Positions 46,086 through 57,960 are shown, numbered from the stretch's first letter. The stretch is 64,000 bases of DNA from Voacanga thouarsii (GCA_026120185.1 JANUWF010000008.1:3038001-3102000); one strand, 5' to 3'. Numbers and translations: made by a program. Notes: generated by a model from the sequence alone, not told the origin.

Positions 46086-47009
46086 ATGATGTTTAATCCA
46101 TTATTTGGATAAGAATTAAAGGAAAGAAAGAGTATATAAAAAGTTTATTTTTGAAGACATAGCTGTTTTATTTAATTTTATGATCAAATATTTTTTCTCT
46201 AGATAAAACAATTAAGGAAAATGTTTTAAAATGGAACTAAGGAATTTAAAATAAAATTCATGATTTAATTTTCCAACAGGTTTTATCCTTGACATAGAGA
46301 ATATTTTGAATTTAAGTATTTTAAATTTAGTTCTTAGAAAATAGTTTTAACTTAGGTAGTGAATTTTTTTTTTTATAGTTTATTCTCTTAAATGATTTTA
46401 TCCTTAACGTAGAAAATAATGATTAAATTTTTGGGATTTCATTAAAGTTAATGAAAATTAAATATTTAGTTTAAGAAAATATGTTTTCAAAAAATTGAAT
46501 TTTTTCAAAAGATTAAATGGGAAAGGAATTCCAATAGCCCTACGGCTTGCATCGCAGATTTCTATTAGAGATTGTGATTATCCTCATATCATTCTGAGCA
46601 TGACCTCTTATAGGATGGATTTCTACTAGAATATAGAACTAACAGAGAAATCATGATTACTGCCTTGGATATGTATTAGTGTCAGCCAGCCTATCGTTGG
46701 AGGCATTAATACTAGATTATCTATGGGTAGTGAGAGTAGTGGTTATCCTATCGATGGAATTATTTTTGGATTATTACATATTAATGAAGTTTAATTTGTG
46801 ATAGTTATATACTAAACTTAGAAAATTGTTAACCTTTCTACGAAACTCTAATAATTTTTCTAAGAGCTAAAATTTTTATATTTTTTATAATGGTTTTAAT
46901 AGATTAACTATATCATGGAAATAATATGGTATTTAAATGTGCATTCTTATATGTTTTTTTCAAAAACAAGCATTTTTCTGAATCCAGTTTTTTCCCCTAA
47001 TCAATAGAA
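46086..47009 (+). other. AT-rich leader up to gag A
   Basis: No gene seen. It continues the copia untranslated leader, with a region related to 48060-48250 and, inverted, to 54600-54900 (for example GATAGTTATATACTAAACTTAG at 46801). Confidence 0.5.
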
Positions 47010-47987
47010 ATGTTTGTTTTCAGTCTTTTGTCCATTATTCTTAAGGAGAATAAGTTAACTAGACTTAATTCCGTGGACTAGAAAAAGGAATCTGAACATA
47101 GTACTGACTGCAGAAGAGTATAAGTATATTCTGACCGACCCCTGTCCTAAAGTTGGAGAAGATTCCATAGACCAAGATCGTGAGACTAAGAGGGCATGGA
47201 AGAAAGCCGATGAGATGGCACATTACTATATGTTGGCTTCTATGTCTAATGTTCTTCAGTCTAAGCACAAGAACATACATACTTCATATGATATCGATAT
47301 ATCATTGCGCACCATATTTACTGACAAGAGTTGGCCTGCAAGGCAAAAAGCTCTTAGAGTAATTATGAACACTAGAATGGTTGAGGGGACATCAGTTCAT
47401 GAGCATATGCTCAAGATGATTGTTCACTTTGAGAAGGCTGAGGTCCTAGGGGAAATCATAGACCCTAAGAGCCAAATTAACATAGTTCTTAAGATTTTGC
47501 CAGATTCGTAATCTCAGTTCAAGTTAAATTATAACATGAATAAGTTAAGTATGTATTTAACCAAGTTAATGAAAGAACACCACGTCGCTGAGAAATTCAT
47601 GAAGCCTATGTCAAAGGTTTGGATTACTCGTTCTGGCTCATCTTCTAGAACTAAAGCCTAGCCCAAGAAGTTTAAGGAGAAAAAAGCCCAGAACAATATA
47701 GGAACCAGCTTAAGGGATCCAAGCCTGGTCTATCCAAGCCTAAGGGCAAGTATTTTAAGTGTGGAAAGAAGGGGCACTTCAAGAAAGATTGATCGAACTT
47801 CTTGGCCAAGTCTTCCTCAGGTATTGCTATTTATTTAGAGTCTATTTTTATGGTTAGATTACCATCCACTTAGATTGTTAATTTTGGAACCATGGACCAT
47901 ATATGTAAGTCTTTCTATTGGTTCAACAAGATAAAAAGACTCAATAGAGGAGAGTATAAGCTACGAGTAGGAAATGGAGCACAAGTG
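47010..47987 (+). pseudogene. Copia gag, copy A
   Basis: From the ATG at 47010: IILKENKLTRLN, a stop at the usual Trp, then LTAEEYKYILTDPCP, AWKKADEMAHYYMLASM, SNVLQSKHKNIHTSYDI, VHEHMLKMIVHFEKAEVLG, and a basic tail. The zinc knuckle KYFKCGKKGHFKKD is C-X2...H type but loses its last Cys to a stop. It runs on to the start of the protease region (ELRVGNGAQ-like) and is cut at 47988 by a foreign LTR end. Frame changes occur at about 47090 and 47180. Confidence 0.8.
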
Positions 47988-48056
47988 TGTTAGTGTTGTG
48001 TCCTAGAGGCAATCACAAATAAATTGTATATGACACATTTGTTTTGCTTCTAGATC
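47988..48056 (+). mobile_element. 68-base sliver of another copia LTR
   Basis: TGTTAGTGTTGTGTCCTAGA through GACACATTTGTTTT matches the first 68 bases of the LTR at 54940 and the minus-strand LTR at 37747. It then stops and leader sequence like 46790 resumes. It sits exactly between gag A and the leader of gag B. Confidence 0.8.
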
Positions 48057-48284
48057 AATACCAAGAAGAAAAATTAATTTGTGATAGTTAGCACACTTAA
48101 CTTAGAAAACTGTTAATCTTCTTCCTAAGAAGCTATGTCAGTCTTCCTAAGAGCTAAATTAATCAAGTTAAAGATAATAGTAATAGGGTTAGCTATTATC
48201 AAGTTTAATATGAGGATAAAGTGAACAAAATTATTTTTATTTTACAAATACTGATAATTTCTTTTATTTTTCAAAATTTCAAAA
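48057..48284 (+). other. Leader of gag B
   Basis: AT-rich, and repeats the end of the copy A leader (TTTGTGATAGTTA.. CTTAGAAAA.TGTTAA). No coding. Confidence 0.5.
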
Positions 48285-49137
48285 ATGGTTGGTGGAGGTT
48301 CTTTCAGTCCCTTAGCCGTTATTCTCCATGAGAATAAGCTAGCAGTCCAAACTATGTGGACCGGAAAAGGAACTTAGACATAATGCTCATAGCTGAGGAG
48401 TATAAGTATGTCCTATACGAGACTTGCCTAGTAATTAGGGAAGGTTCCACCATTGAGGAGCGTGAGACTGAAAAGGCATGGAAGAAGGCTAATGAGATGC
48501 CTGATGCTATATGTTAGCCTCCATGTCAAATATGCTTCAGTCCAAACACGAGCACATGGCTACTGCATATGATATAAGCACATCACTAGCCACAATGTTC
48601 ACAGATAAGAGCCAGCCCATGAGGTAGGAGGCTCTTCAAACGATTATAAATACTAAGATGGCTAAAGGAGTATCAGTCAAAAAGCACATGCTCAAGTAGA
48701 TTGCTACTTTCGAGGAAGCAGAAGTCTTAGGGGCTATCATTAATCCCAAGAGCCAAGTGCACATGGTTCTCAAATCTTTGTCGGGCTCCTTCACTCAGTT
48801 CAAGTTGAATTACAACATGAACAAGTTAAATATAAGTTTAACGGAGTTGACGAAGGAGCTCCAAGTGATAAAGAAGGTCATGAAGCCACAGGCTAGAGCT
48901 ATGATTGCCTCTTCTTCAAGAACTGGGCCCAAGCCCAGAATGTTCAAGAAGAAAAAGGGTAATACAGTGCACCAGCCTAAGTCCCAGCACAAAAATAAAC
49001 CCAAGGGTAAATGCTTCAAATATGGGAAGAAAGGACACTGGAAAAATGAGTGTCCAGATCTTCAGGTCAAGAAAAATCCTATAGTTAATGTTCTCTATCT
49101 AGAGTCTATATCAATGATTGGATCAACTTCCACTTAG
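48285..49137 (+). pseudogene. Copia gag, copy B
   Basis: ATG at 48285: MVGGGSFSPLAVILHENKLA, then broken frames equivalent to copy A, and an open part from 48757: MVLKSLSGSFTQFKLNYNMN, then LTKELQVIKKVMK and a basic stretch. The zinc knuckle reads CFKYGKKGHWKNEC, in which the second Cys is Tyr. The same N-terminal block exists inverted at 54563 (MVDRGYFSPLVIILRKNKL). A TAG at 49135 ends the gag part at the protease border. Confidence 0.82.
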
Positions 49138-49460
49138 ATTGTTGATTCATGAGCCACTGATCATATCTGTAGCTTCTTGTAGGGGTTTAGGAAGATTAGA
49201 AGACTCCTGAAGGGTGAACATGGACTATGCGTGGGAAATGGAGCACAAGTTTGGGCCCTTGCTGTGGGAAAAATAGAACTTACTTTTGATTGTAATAGAA
49301 TAGTTATTTTGAAGGATATTTTTTTTGTTCCTGGTTTTAGATAGAATTTTGTTTCAGTTGCAAAACTAATAAATGATAGATATTCTGTTTCTTTCCATTC
49401 TAGTATTACTATCAGTAGAATTAGAGAAGTAATATGTACTGGGTACATGTATGGAAATCT
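49138..49460 (+). pseudogene. Copia protease
   Basis: The active-site block is IVDS-stop-ATDHIC: the Gly codon of DSG has become TGA. It continues LCVGNGAQV, FDCNRIVILKDIFFVPGF and NFVSVAKLINDRYSVSF. Lost active site. Confidence 0.82.
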
Positions 49461-50290
49461 ATTCTTCATTAATCCTATTAACGATCAATTGAATACTGTT
49501 CAATTTGAACATTTAAATAGGAAGAAAAAGACCAATGTCAATGACTCATATCTTTGGCATCTAAGGTTGGGTCACATTAACTCAACCAGGATTCAGAGGA
49601 TAATCCATGATGAGCCTTTAGGCTCATTGAGATTGGAAAGTTGGTCTCAGTGTGAATCCTATCTTATGAAAAAAATGACCAAAAGGTCATTTACCCAAAA
49701 GGTGAATAGAGCCAAAGAAGCATTGAGTCTTGTCACACTAATGTGTGTGGTCCTTTGTCTACACTAGCAAGAGGGGGGGTTTGAGTACTTTATCACCTTC
49801 ATAGATGATGGTACTAGGTATGATTATGTTTATCTGAGGAGACGCAAGTCTAACTCTTTTGACAAGTTTAAAAAGTTTAAGGCTGGAGTGGATCGTCGAA
49901 CAGGTAAATTAATTAAGACCTTACGATCGGATCATGGTAGAGAATACCTCCTTGGTGAATTCAAGGACTACATGATACATCATGATAGTATCCCAACTTT
50001 CTATACCGAGGACACCCCAATAGAATGGAGTAGTTGAGAGAAGGAATAGGACATTAACAGAAATGGTCCGAAGCATGATGTCTCATGCTACTCTTTTAGT
50101 ATCTTTTTGGAGATATGCCCTAGAAATAGCGGCATATATTCTAAACTTGGTGCCTTCTAAGTTAGTACCTAGGATACCCTATGAGATGTGGACTGGGCAT
50201 AAGTCAAGTCTAAATTATCTCAAGATATGCGATTGTCCAGCTTGGGAGATAAGTTAGAACCAAGATCAGAATTATGCTATTTTATTGAGT
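49461..50290 (+). pseudogene. Copia integrase
   Basis: Zinc head SYLWHLRLGHINSTRIQ and CESYLMKKMTK (second Cys is Tyr). Core: YFITFIDDGTRYDYVY (Asp), TLRSDHGREYLLGEF (Asp), then after a frameshift the NGVVERRNRT block (Glu) and the open piece 50063-50257 (VRSMMSHATLLVSFWRYALE, PYEMWTGHK). The same core is present as a fragment at 12961-13162. Stops and frameshifts are frequent, so it is not functional. Confidence 0.85.
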
Positions 50291-51330
50291 ATCCAAAAGG
50301 TACAAAGGGTGGTTATTTTTATCATCTCAAGGAGTAGAAGGTACTTGTGAGTAATAATGCTAGATACTTAGAGGATAAATAAAGTACATCCACTAAAGAT
50401 TCGACAAGGTTGGAACTTGAAGAGAAGTTATATTTTAAATCAACTTCTCCTATCCCGATTATAGAACAAGAAGAGGTACAACCTCAGGAATCTATACAAA
50501 TGGAACCTCACCATAGTGGGAGGATCTCTAGAGTTTTAGAAAGATGGACTGGAGAGGCTTTTAACCTAGTCTTCGACTATCAGGATCATGATCCCACTAT
50601 ATACGAGGAGGCTATTATTGATGCTGATATATACCTATGGCATGAATCAATGAAAACCGAGATTGAGTTTACGTACTTCAAACAGGTTTGGGATCTTGTA
50701 GCTTTACCTAAAGAGATAAAACCCATTGGGTGTGTAAGTGGGTGTACAAGAGGAAGAGGAGATCGGATGGAAATGTAGAAACTTTCAAAGCTAGGCTTGT
50801 AGCGAAAGGATATACTTAGAAAGAAGGGATCGACTATGAGGAAACCTTTTTCTCGGTAGCCATGCTTAAGTCCATCCGTATTCTCTTTGCTATCACATGT
50901 CATTATGACTACAAGATATGGCAAATGGATGTCAAGACGACATTTTTAAATGACTATCTTAGTGAAGACATTTATATGTCCCAACCGGAAGGTTTTATTG
51001 CTAAAGGCCATGAGCATATGGTTTGTAAGCTTAAGAAATCTATTTATGGATTTAACCAGGCATCCAGAACATGGAACATTTATTTCGATGAGACTACAAA
51101 GTCTTACGATTTCATTTAAAATGAGGATGAATCATGTGTGTATAGGAAACTGGAAGGCATAAATGTGGTTTTTCTTATCTTTTATGTGGATGACATTCTG
51201 CTTATTGGAAATGATGTAGGGATACTATTATCTACTAAGGTTTGGCTATCTAATCAATTTAGTATGAAAGACTTGGGTGAAGTCAGTTACATTCTCGGGA
51301 TAAAGCTTCTTCGAAATAGGAAGTAGCGAA
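50291..51330 (+). pseudogene. Copia linker and reverse transcriptase
   Basis: The linker 50410-50580 has PHHSGRISRVLERW. RT: WHESMKTEIEFTYFKQVWDL, CVSGCTRGRGD frames, FKARLVAKGYT, KSIRILFAITCHYDYKIWQMDV, DIYMSQPEGFIAKG, LKKSIYGFNQASRTWN, then LIFYVDDILLIGND with the catalytic Asp pair at 51190-51210, and FSMKDLGEVSYILGIKLLR. Stops at 50776, 50817, 51117 and others. YVDD and block order show Ty1/copia. Confidence 0.87.
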
Positions 51331-52170
51331 TGTTAGGTTTATCCCAAATTACATACATTGGCAAGATACTGGCCAAGTTCAGCATAGACTCATGGCAGGC
51401 GGCGTTAATCCCTTGTAGATATGATTTATCTTTTTCTTCAAAGGACTATCTAAAGTCTCAAGAAAAAAAAAGATAGAATGAGTAGGATTCTCTAAGCTTT
51501 AGCTGTGGGAAGTCTCATGTATGCTATGCTGTGTATTAGGCCAGATATCTGTTTTGCCGTAGGCTTAATTAGCAGATATCAGTCACACCTTAGGGAGGTT
51601 CATTGATAGGTTGTAAAGTATATTCTCAAGTATCTTAGAGGTACAAGAGATTATATATTAGTTTACAGGGCTAATGACTTGGTTCCTACAAAATACACAG
51701 ACTCAGACTTCCACGCGGATAAGGATGAGAGAAAATCCACTAGTGGATATGTCTTCACCTTATCTGGAGGAGCTATTTCATGGAAGAGTATCAAGTAATC
51801 TTGTATTGCTGACTTCACCATAGAAGCTGAGTATATGGTAACTTTGAAGGTATCTAAGGAAGCAGTTTAGCTCCAGCAGTTCCTTTTGAAACTTGGAGTC
51901 GTGCTACAAATGGACAAACTGGTTGTGATGTATTGCGATAACACTGGTGTAGTCTCACAATCCAAAGAACTAAGGAACTACAAAAAAGGAAAGCACATAG
52001 AGAGCAAGTACCACCCGATCTGGGATTTCATCTAAAAACGGGAAGTTGTGGTGGAACAGATTGCATCGGAGAACAATCTAGCAGATCCTTTCACCAAGCC
52101 TTTGGTGGAGAGAGTCTTTATCAGGCACTTAGATGCCATAGGGGTGGGCACCTTTGGACTTACTTACTCT
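51331..52170 (+). pseudogene. Copia RNase H
   Basis: Readable blocks: TYIGKILAKFS, then a SLMYAMLCIRPDICFAV-like stretch, YILKYLRGTRDYILVY, KYTDSDFHADKDERKSTSGYV, GGAISWKSIK, IEAEYMV, VMYCDNTGVVSQSKEL, KHIESKYHPIWDFI and NNLADPFTKPLVE. It ends at about 52172, close to the polypurine tract. At least eight in-frame stops. Confidence 0.85.
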
Positions 52171-52175
52171 TAGAG

Positions 52176-52189
52176 TGTAAGTGGGAGAT
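52176..52189 (+). other. Polypurine tract of composite copia
   Basis: TGTAAGTGGGAGAT directly before the LTR start; AAGTGGGAGAT is the usual copia form. Confidence 0.85.
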
Positions 52190-54097
52190 TGTTGGGATGT
52201 ATGCCCTCTCAAACTAGGTTTCTGATGTAATTTTGATTTATATTAATAAAAATATTTTTCTTAGAATTTGTTTATGAAATCTTCTTTATATTTGTGCATG
52301 ATTTTATTGGAAAATACCCATTGTGTTCATGTAAATGGTTCATGTGAATGGAAGTTTTTTATAGTAAGGTATGGACCATGTGATACTTAACACATAAACT
52401 ACTATTCATAACCGAATGATGACAATGGGAATTTGATCATAGCAAGATTATTGTGTTATGAATTCTAAAGAGGGATTGACTTGCCTTTAGCCAATAAGTA
52501 GTCTACTCATTTCATAACACAAGAGTATTTTGAATACGTAGAATAGGACCTGTAGTAGTGGTTTCTAAAAATACTATGTGATAGAAACCTAAACTACTAC
52601 CGCTCTAGCGTGGACTTATACTCTACAATTTGAGTATAAGTTGGTGGTCTGATGAAGCTAGAAGCATATGCTTTGATTTACTATAGTTAAAGTTCTTGAG
52701 AAGGACCAATATACTTGTATGTTGGGCATATGTAACTACTTAGTCAAGACAGACTTGTACAAGATAGTGTCTACATTATATCGCCCCTTATAGTTGTCCG
52801 AATGATCCAATTATATAGGGCCCTAGGGAACATGACTTGGATATTGGCTTTAAGATAGCTCTCTTAGAAAGCGGAGATATTCCAAGAAGTCGTAGATCAT
52901 TAGACTAGAAGTCTAAGGATGGTAGATGTCTTTTAGAGAGGTGTTAGTATACTCTTTCCTCTCTAAATGTACAGTGATGTGTAGAGGGGTATTTTAGTCA
53001 TTTCACCTATTGGTCGAAGACATAGCTAATGTAATATTGTCCTTGGGGTCAATATTTCCTTATGATGATATTAGGAAATATTTCAAATACAAAATGCAGC
53101 TATTTATATAGTAAGGGTATTTTGGTCATTTTGGTAGCCAAGGCATTGTTTCTTTTTTATCCTCGGAATAGTCCATAAGTCCTAATTATTTTAGGTTGAG
53201 AAAATGGTCACAATAAAAAGGATTTTATTTTATTCAGAAAATCTAATTTATTTTTTTAACTGAAAAAAATAAAAGAAGAAGAGAGATTAATTTTATTATC
53301 TAGTTTAATTGGTTAATTAATTATTCAGGGCATAAGCCTAGATTGAATAATTAAGAAATATTAACTTGGGCTTAAACTAGTTAATAAAAGCCTTAAATAA
53401 TAATCTTAGTTTATTTGGGCTCATGAATTATTTATTTGGCTATTTTAATAGGCACAGGAAATAAACAATCAATGGTTATTATTTTTGGGCTCATTGGATC
53501 CAAAGGAAAATAATAAATTGTTTTGGCCCAATAGTCTAGACTAAAGGGTTTTTTTATTATTCACGGAATAGAAGAGTTAAGTCTAAACCAAACCTCTTCT
53601 GTTGATAACCTCCGGATGTTTGAAATATCAAAACCACTAGGGTTGGGTTATCTGGGAGTGAATAGTCGTGGGGTGTTCCTCTCCTTCACATAAGTCACAC
53701 AACAGTGGAAAAAAATAGTGCTTGTTCTCTCTGCTCTCTCTCCCTCGTTCATCATTTTTCTTTGTGCAACCTTCTTGATTTTGCTAATCAATAGCAAAGG
53801 TTCAAGAAGAGTCATTCCTCGCTTAGGTTGTTTCACCAACACAGATTGGGCGGTGGAATATTTTGAGAAGCAAAAAGCTTCGCGTTCATGCCATGAAGGA
53901 GTAGAAAATTGGTGGGTCACCAACTAGAGACGTCATCTAGAGTCGAAGCCATTTCAGTGGTTTGCACAACATCTACTTCATAGCCAAATAAACCAACACA
54001 AAACAGAGGTATTAAAATTTTCTCTCTTCTATTGCATGCTTCCTGTACTATTCTTGGTTTCAGTTATGTCGTATGCATGGCTTCCTCTGATTCATTA
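52190..54097 (+). mobile_element. Copia 3' LTR
   Basis: Starts TGTTGGGATGTATGCC and is the same family as the inverted LTR at 1-862 and, more distantly, 42205-44186. A usual CA end was not found; the LTR is lost at about 54097, where inverted gag sequence begins. Two possible leader ATGs (53718 and 53648 minus) look like chance ORFs in LTR sequence. Confidence 0.8.
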
Positions 54098-54563
54098 TCT
54101 TCACTTGGCTCCTGAGGTTAATCACAACCCTTAAGACTTTCGCTTCCTCGAAAGCAGCAGTCATTTTGAGCATATGCTCCCTGACTGATACTTTCTTAGC
54201 CATCTTGGTGTTGATGATCGTTCTAAGAACCTCTTGTTTTTCGGGCCGGCTCTTATGTATAACATCGTAGCTAATAACGTGCTAATATCATAAGCAATAG
54301 CCATATACTTGTGTTTTGACTGGAGCATATTTGACATGGAGGTCAACATGTAGCAACGAACCATCTCGTCGGCAGCCTTCTTCCATGCTTTTCCTCGGTG
54401 GAACCCTTCTAATAACAGGGCAAGTTTCGTATAGGACATACCTATACTCTTCACCTGTGTATATTATGTCATGGTTCCTCTTCCAATCAACATAGTTTGG
54501 TCCTATTAGCTTATTCTTACGGAGAATAATGACCAAAGGACTGAAATAACCTCTATCAACCAT
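54098..54563 (-). pseudogene. Copia gag fragment, inverted
   Basis: Minus strand: MVDRGYFSPLVIILRKNKL, VDWKRNHDIIYTGEEYRYVL at 54563-54440, then, one frame over, YTKLALLLEGF, AWKKAADEMVRCYMLTSMSN, LQSKHKYMAIAYDIS and a fading SICSK. It is homologous to gag A and gag B but here Trp and other sites are intact (DWKRN). It ends at 54098 at the edge of the LTR. Confidence 0.8.
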
Positions 54564-54939
54564 TTCTAAAAATTGAAAATAAAAAAAAATTCTCAGTTTG
54601 TGAAAAATAAATAATTTGTGTACTTTATTCTCATATTATAACAGATAATAGTTAATCTTATCACTATTATCTTTAATATGATTAATTTGACTCTTAGAAA
54701 AACTAACATAACTTCTTGAAAATATTAACACTTTCTTAAGCTAAGTGTGTCGACCATGATAAATTGGCTACCAGTCTAGGTAATGATCTAGAAGATAACT
54801 CCATTGAGGGGATGGCCATTTCTTTTCATTTCCTACGGATAATCCTCGTACTATGACCTCTAATGTGGGCTGGTGAATCACAGTACGTATCCTGAGTATC
54901 AATTATGTCTATTAATTAGATCTAGATCCTTGTGGAATT
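54564..54939 (-). other. Inverted copia leader
   Basis: On the minus strand this is the leader sequence that precedes gag in the 46-48 kb region (TAACTATTATC.., CTAAGAGTCAAATTAATC..). It ends where the 54940 LTR begins. Confidence 0.6.
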
Positions 54940-55568
54940 TGTTAGTGTTGTGCCCTAGAGGCAATCACTTATAAATTGTATATGACACATTTGTTTTATA
55001 ATACAAGGCATTATTTATCTTTAAGTTTGTCTCATTTTCTTTCATGTAAAATAATTGTTAAATAAAGTCCCTAGTGCAACACTGTATTAAGAAAATTACG
55101 ATAGAGATCATGATTGTTTATCAGCGTAATTTTCGGGATTTTTTCCTTAGAATATGTCGTGGTTGTTTATCTTTGTGAATGAAAAAGAAAAATCTCTCTC
55201 TTCAAAAATAGACACACGACTCTCTTTTTCTCTTCTAAGTGAACTTACCCTGGCCACCATTTGTTCTCTACTAGCGCAAAGACTATGTTCTGCCATTCTT
55301 AAGAGCATACCTTGTGTGGATTGCTGTTAGAGTTAATCTCACATTGAGATTGAAGAAGCAAGACAAATTGTTCATCATCCAGTTGCTGTTTGATCAAGTG
55401 GTTTGTTGGATCGCACCTCACGTTTGGAAATTTTAAATTTAAAGCGTCGCATAGAGAAGGTATATTGCTTTTCTTGTCCTTCTATTCTTCACAACTTGTA
55501 GATTTTGGTTTTGGTATATCCTAAATTTTTCGCTGCACGAATTTGATTTTTGCATGAGGTAACCTATA
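54940..55568 (+). mobile_element. Copia 5' LTR (short form), 629 bp
   Basis: TGTTAGTGTTGTGCCC start, with the PBS one base after the end (AACCTATA in place of a CA end). It is related at both ends to the 1442-bp LTR at 36306-37747 but lacks about 800 bases from the middle. Confidence 0.82.
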
Positions 55569-55569
55569 G

Positions 55570-55580
55570 TGGTATCAGAG
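55570..55580 (+). other. Primer-binding site
   Basis: TGGTATCAGAG, perfect tRNA-Met type, following the 54940 LTR. Confidence 0.85.
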
Positions 55581-56006
55581 ACTATGCTTGTATGTGAATT
55601 ATAGATCATCTATATGTCATGAAATCATTTCATTGCATCTCTGTTCTCTTCCATGAACGTTGTTTCACGGAGCTGTGATATTTAAAAACTTTTTCAAAGA
55701 ATCGTGGGTCTTCGTAATGTTTTCTTGAACGAGTTTTGTGGGTTTTGGTTGAAGCATGTTTCTGGGTTCGCAGAAATTATTTCTGCGTGTCGTGGGTTGT
55801 TTTGTATTTTTCCTTGAACTATTTGTATTGTTGATTTAATGGTGATCACAAATTGTTGTTAACATAGATTAACAAAGAATTAAATCAGAACAGTTTTGAA
55901 TGGTATGAAAACAACATTACAGCTCACGGAAATTATTTTTCAGAGACTTGAAGTTTCTACCTAGAAATCATTTCTGAAAAATGAAGAAGAAAGGTGAAAT
56001 TTTTTT
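55581..56006 (+). other. Copia leader, truncated
   Basis: Non-coding leader of the element whose LTR is at 54940. Gag never starts: at about 56007 the sequence becomes gypsy-4. Confidence 0.6.
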
Positions 56007-56377
56007 TAACATCAAGGAGAAATTTCACAAAAAATAGAAGCTCAAAACTAGAGTTTAATAACTCACAAAATCAACTCAAAGTTGAGTTACGGGATTCAAT
56101 TTTGCAGCAATGTTTTAGATGAGATTTCCACCTTGTTTGAGCATTAATCAACAAACATTAATCCCAAATGTTTCCTTAAACATCATACTAACATATAAAA
56201 TCAATTTAACCTCAACTTTATGACATAATCTTGAGTTTCCAGCATTCAAAAATAGCCCCCCCAAAAAAATGTGACGAAAATTGCAAAAATTTCACTAAGC
56301 TCTTCAAAAAGATTGTACATTTGCCCAAAGAAAGTTGTGTTCATGAGAATCAACACAACCTTACTCTAATACCACTT
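56007..56377 (-). mobile_element. gypsy-4 leader, second copy
   Basis: Near-duplicate of 60412-60768 (AGAAGCTCAAAACTAGAGTTTAATAAC at 56038 and 60430, among others). It holds a PBS-like RC (ACTCTAATACCA at 56363-56374) next to the LTR. On the minus strand it lies after the LTR 56378, so it belongs to an additional, truncated unit. Confidence 0.8.
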
Positions 56378-57250
56378 TGATATGAACTCAGGAGCTCCAA
56401 ACTTTGGATTTTAAACTCAAGAACAAGAATTAAGAATTTGTCACCCAATCCTCTACCAAAATTCCCACAAAATAAGAACCCTAGGTGATTTAACAACTAG
56501 AACCTAAATTCTAATAGGATCTGGCCAACTACTTCAATACCCAAACACCCTTCAATCTACAAAGAATTTAAGAATAAGTGGGATGGAGAAAAGTAGGCAT
56601 CCTTCTAGGTTTCCCAACAAGAACACTAGATAAGAATGAATCTACCCAATACCCATGATGAAGAAATAAGTTGGATTAACCCAAGAATTTTAGAGATTCT
56701 AAACAAATGTGGGTCTAATTCATTTTCTTGGTCATGAAAGGTAGAATTAAGGAGTAATCCTCCTCTCCAAGAGTTCAACACTCGTATTAAAAATCTGAAA
56801 TCTGCATTCTAATACAAAAGAGGCCATATTGGGGTATTTATAGGCCCCAAGTTGCCCTAACTAATTAGAAAACAAAGTATAGAAATTAGATGGCCTTAAT
56901 ACAAGTTTTTAGGCCATATTACATGCCTTATAATAAGTAAAAATATAATAAAAGTTGTGAAAATTAAATTACAAGTGAAAAGGCTGATAGTACGAAAAAT
57001 TACCAAAATTCCGGGTTGAACCAGAATGGACACAGCGCCAAGTCTAAAGACTACACCCGGTGCCGAGTGTAATCTGCCCGGCGACTATTTTTTTTCTAAA
57101 TTAGGGCCGGTGTCGGGTCCTTCACTCTCGACCATCATCGAGTAGGCTCTAGGCGTCCTCCCTTGTTTTGTTGCACTTTAAAACTTACTCTTTAGGCCTC
57201 CATTCCATTTTTCTGTATTTCCTTGATCTTCTAAATGAAACGTTGGTCGT
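56378..57250 (-). mobile_element. gypsy-4 internal LTR (right edge approximate)
   Basis: The left edge TGATATGAACTC is set by comparison with 60769-60831 and by the adjacent PBS. The minus-strand TATA box is at 56835-56844. GC-richer text lies at 57020-57150 (CCCGGTGCCGAG, GCCGGTGTCGGG). The right edge was not found; pol tail coding begins at 57312. This LTR is 3' for the unit at right and 5' for the truncated unit at left. Confidence 0.65.
56835..56844 (-). promoter_or_regulatory. LTR TATA box (gypsy-4)
   Basis: Minus strand CCTATAAATA in the context GGGGCCTATAAATACCCC, which is the normal promoter position in this LTR. Confidence 0.6.
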
Positions 57251-57311
57251 CTTGAGCCTTTCTCGATACTCATTTGGCCTTCAATCCTTGTTTAAAGGTT
57301 ATCTTAATCCT

Positions 57312-57677
57312 CTACATGAATTGTTGCTTTTGTTGTGTGTCTTTTAGCCCTTTCTTTTCCATCCATCTTTTCACAATCTTCTTGGACCTGGGTTTGTTGA
57401 ATTTGTTGTCTTGAAAACTCCCTTGATTCCTTTTGAATGTTGCTCTTACCCATGGCACCATGAAGTGTGATTTTGTCCTTCTTCCCCCTTCTTGAAAATA
57501 GTATTTACGCCTAAAATAATTCCTATCATTTTCCCCTTCTTGAAGATGATTCATCCTTGAATCGATACTTACTTTACAATTTAAACAAAACATTTTGTGT
57601 GAAGGTAAATCATTTAGATTTGGGTCCTCAACAACTCCCTTATTTTCTCTCTTCTCAACCCAAGCCCTCAACCTCAT
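57312..57677 (-). pseudogene. gypsy-4 pol C-terminal tail
   Basis: Open minus frame. SRMNHLQEGENDRNYFR and VPWVRATFKRNQGSFQD resemble the text that follows integrase in many plant chromovirus-like pols (SRTN..QEGEND and the TRAR-type end). If so, RT, RNase H and integrase were deleted between here and the protease. The stop at 57312 is near the expected 3' LTR. Family assignment is an inference from short motifs. Confidence 0.45.
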
Positions 57678-57699
57678 TTTTTCTTTGCTAATTTTCTTT

Positions 57700-57960
57700 T
57701 TCTTAACCTCTTGTTTAGCTCTCCTTTACATCACATTTCTTTGTGTTTGCCTCTCTCCATGCTCTTTTACTCTTCTTTCTTCTCCTTTTACCTTAAGTTC
57801 TTTTATCTCAACCCTCTTCTCTTTTAGCTCTCTCTCTTTTCTTTCATTTTCTTTTCTTTCACTCTTTTTCCTTTCTTTTTCCCTCAAAAGATTTTGATCT
57901 TTTGTAACCTTACTAGGGGAAGCAAAGTAAACTTATTTCCCTCCTTGCTCAAGGCGTAAG
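57700..57960 (-). pseudogene. gypsy-4 Lys/Glu-rich linker after protease
   Basis: On the plus strand a long pyrimidine-rich tract. On the minus strand it codes a charged linker, DQNLLREKERKKSERKEN and RELKEKRVEIKEL. Such linkers sit between protease and RT in plant chromovirus-like pol. It ends in a TAA near 57733. Confidence 0.55.

Noticed and set aside
50586..50924. 112-codon minus ORF
   Set aside because: Shadow of copia RT on the plus strand, where the conserved RT blocks lie.
53648..53927. Overlapping ORFs in the 3' LTR
   Set aside because: No motif and no equivalent in other LTR copies; chance frames.
57720..57895. Long pyrimidine tract read as a polypurine tract or a plus-strand ORF
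   Set aside because: It is the complement of the Lys/Glu-rich linker of gypsy-4 pol on the minus strand.
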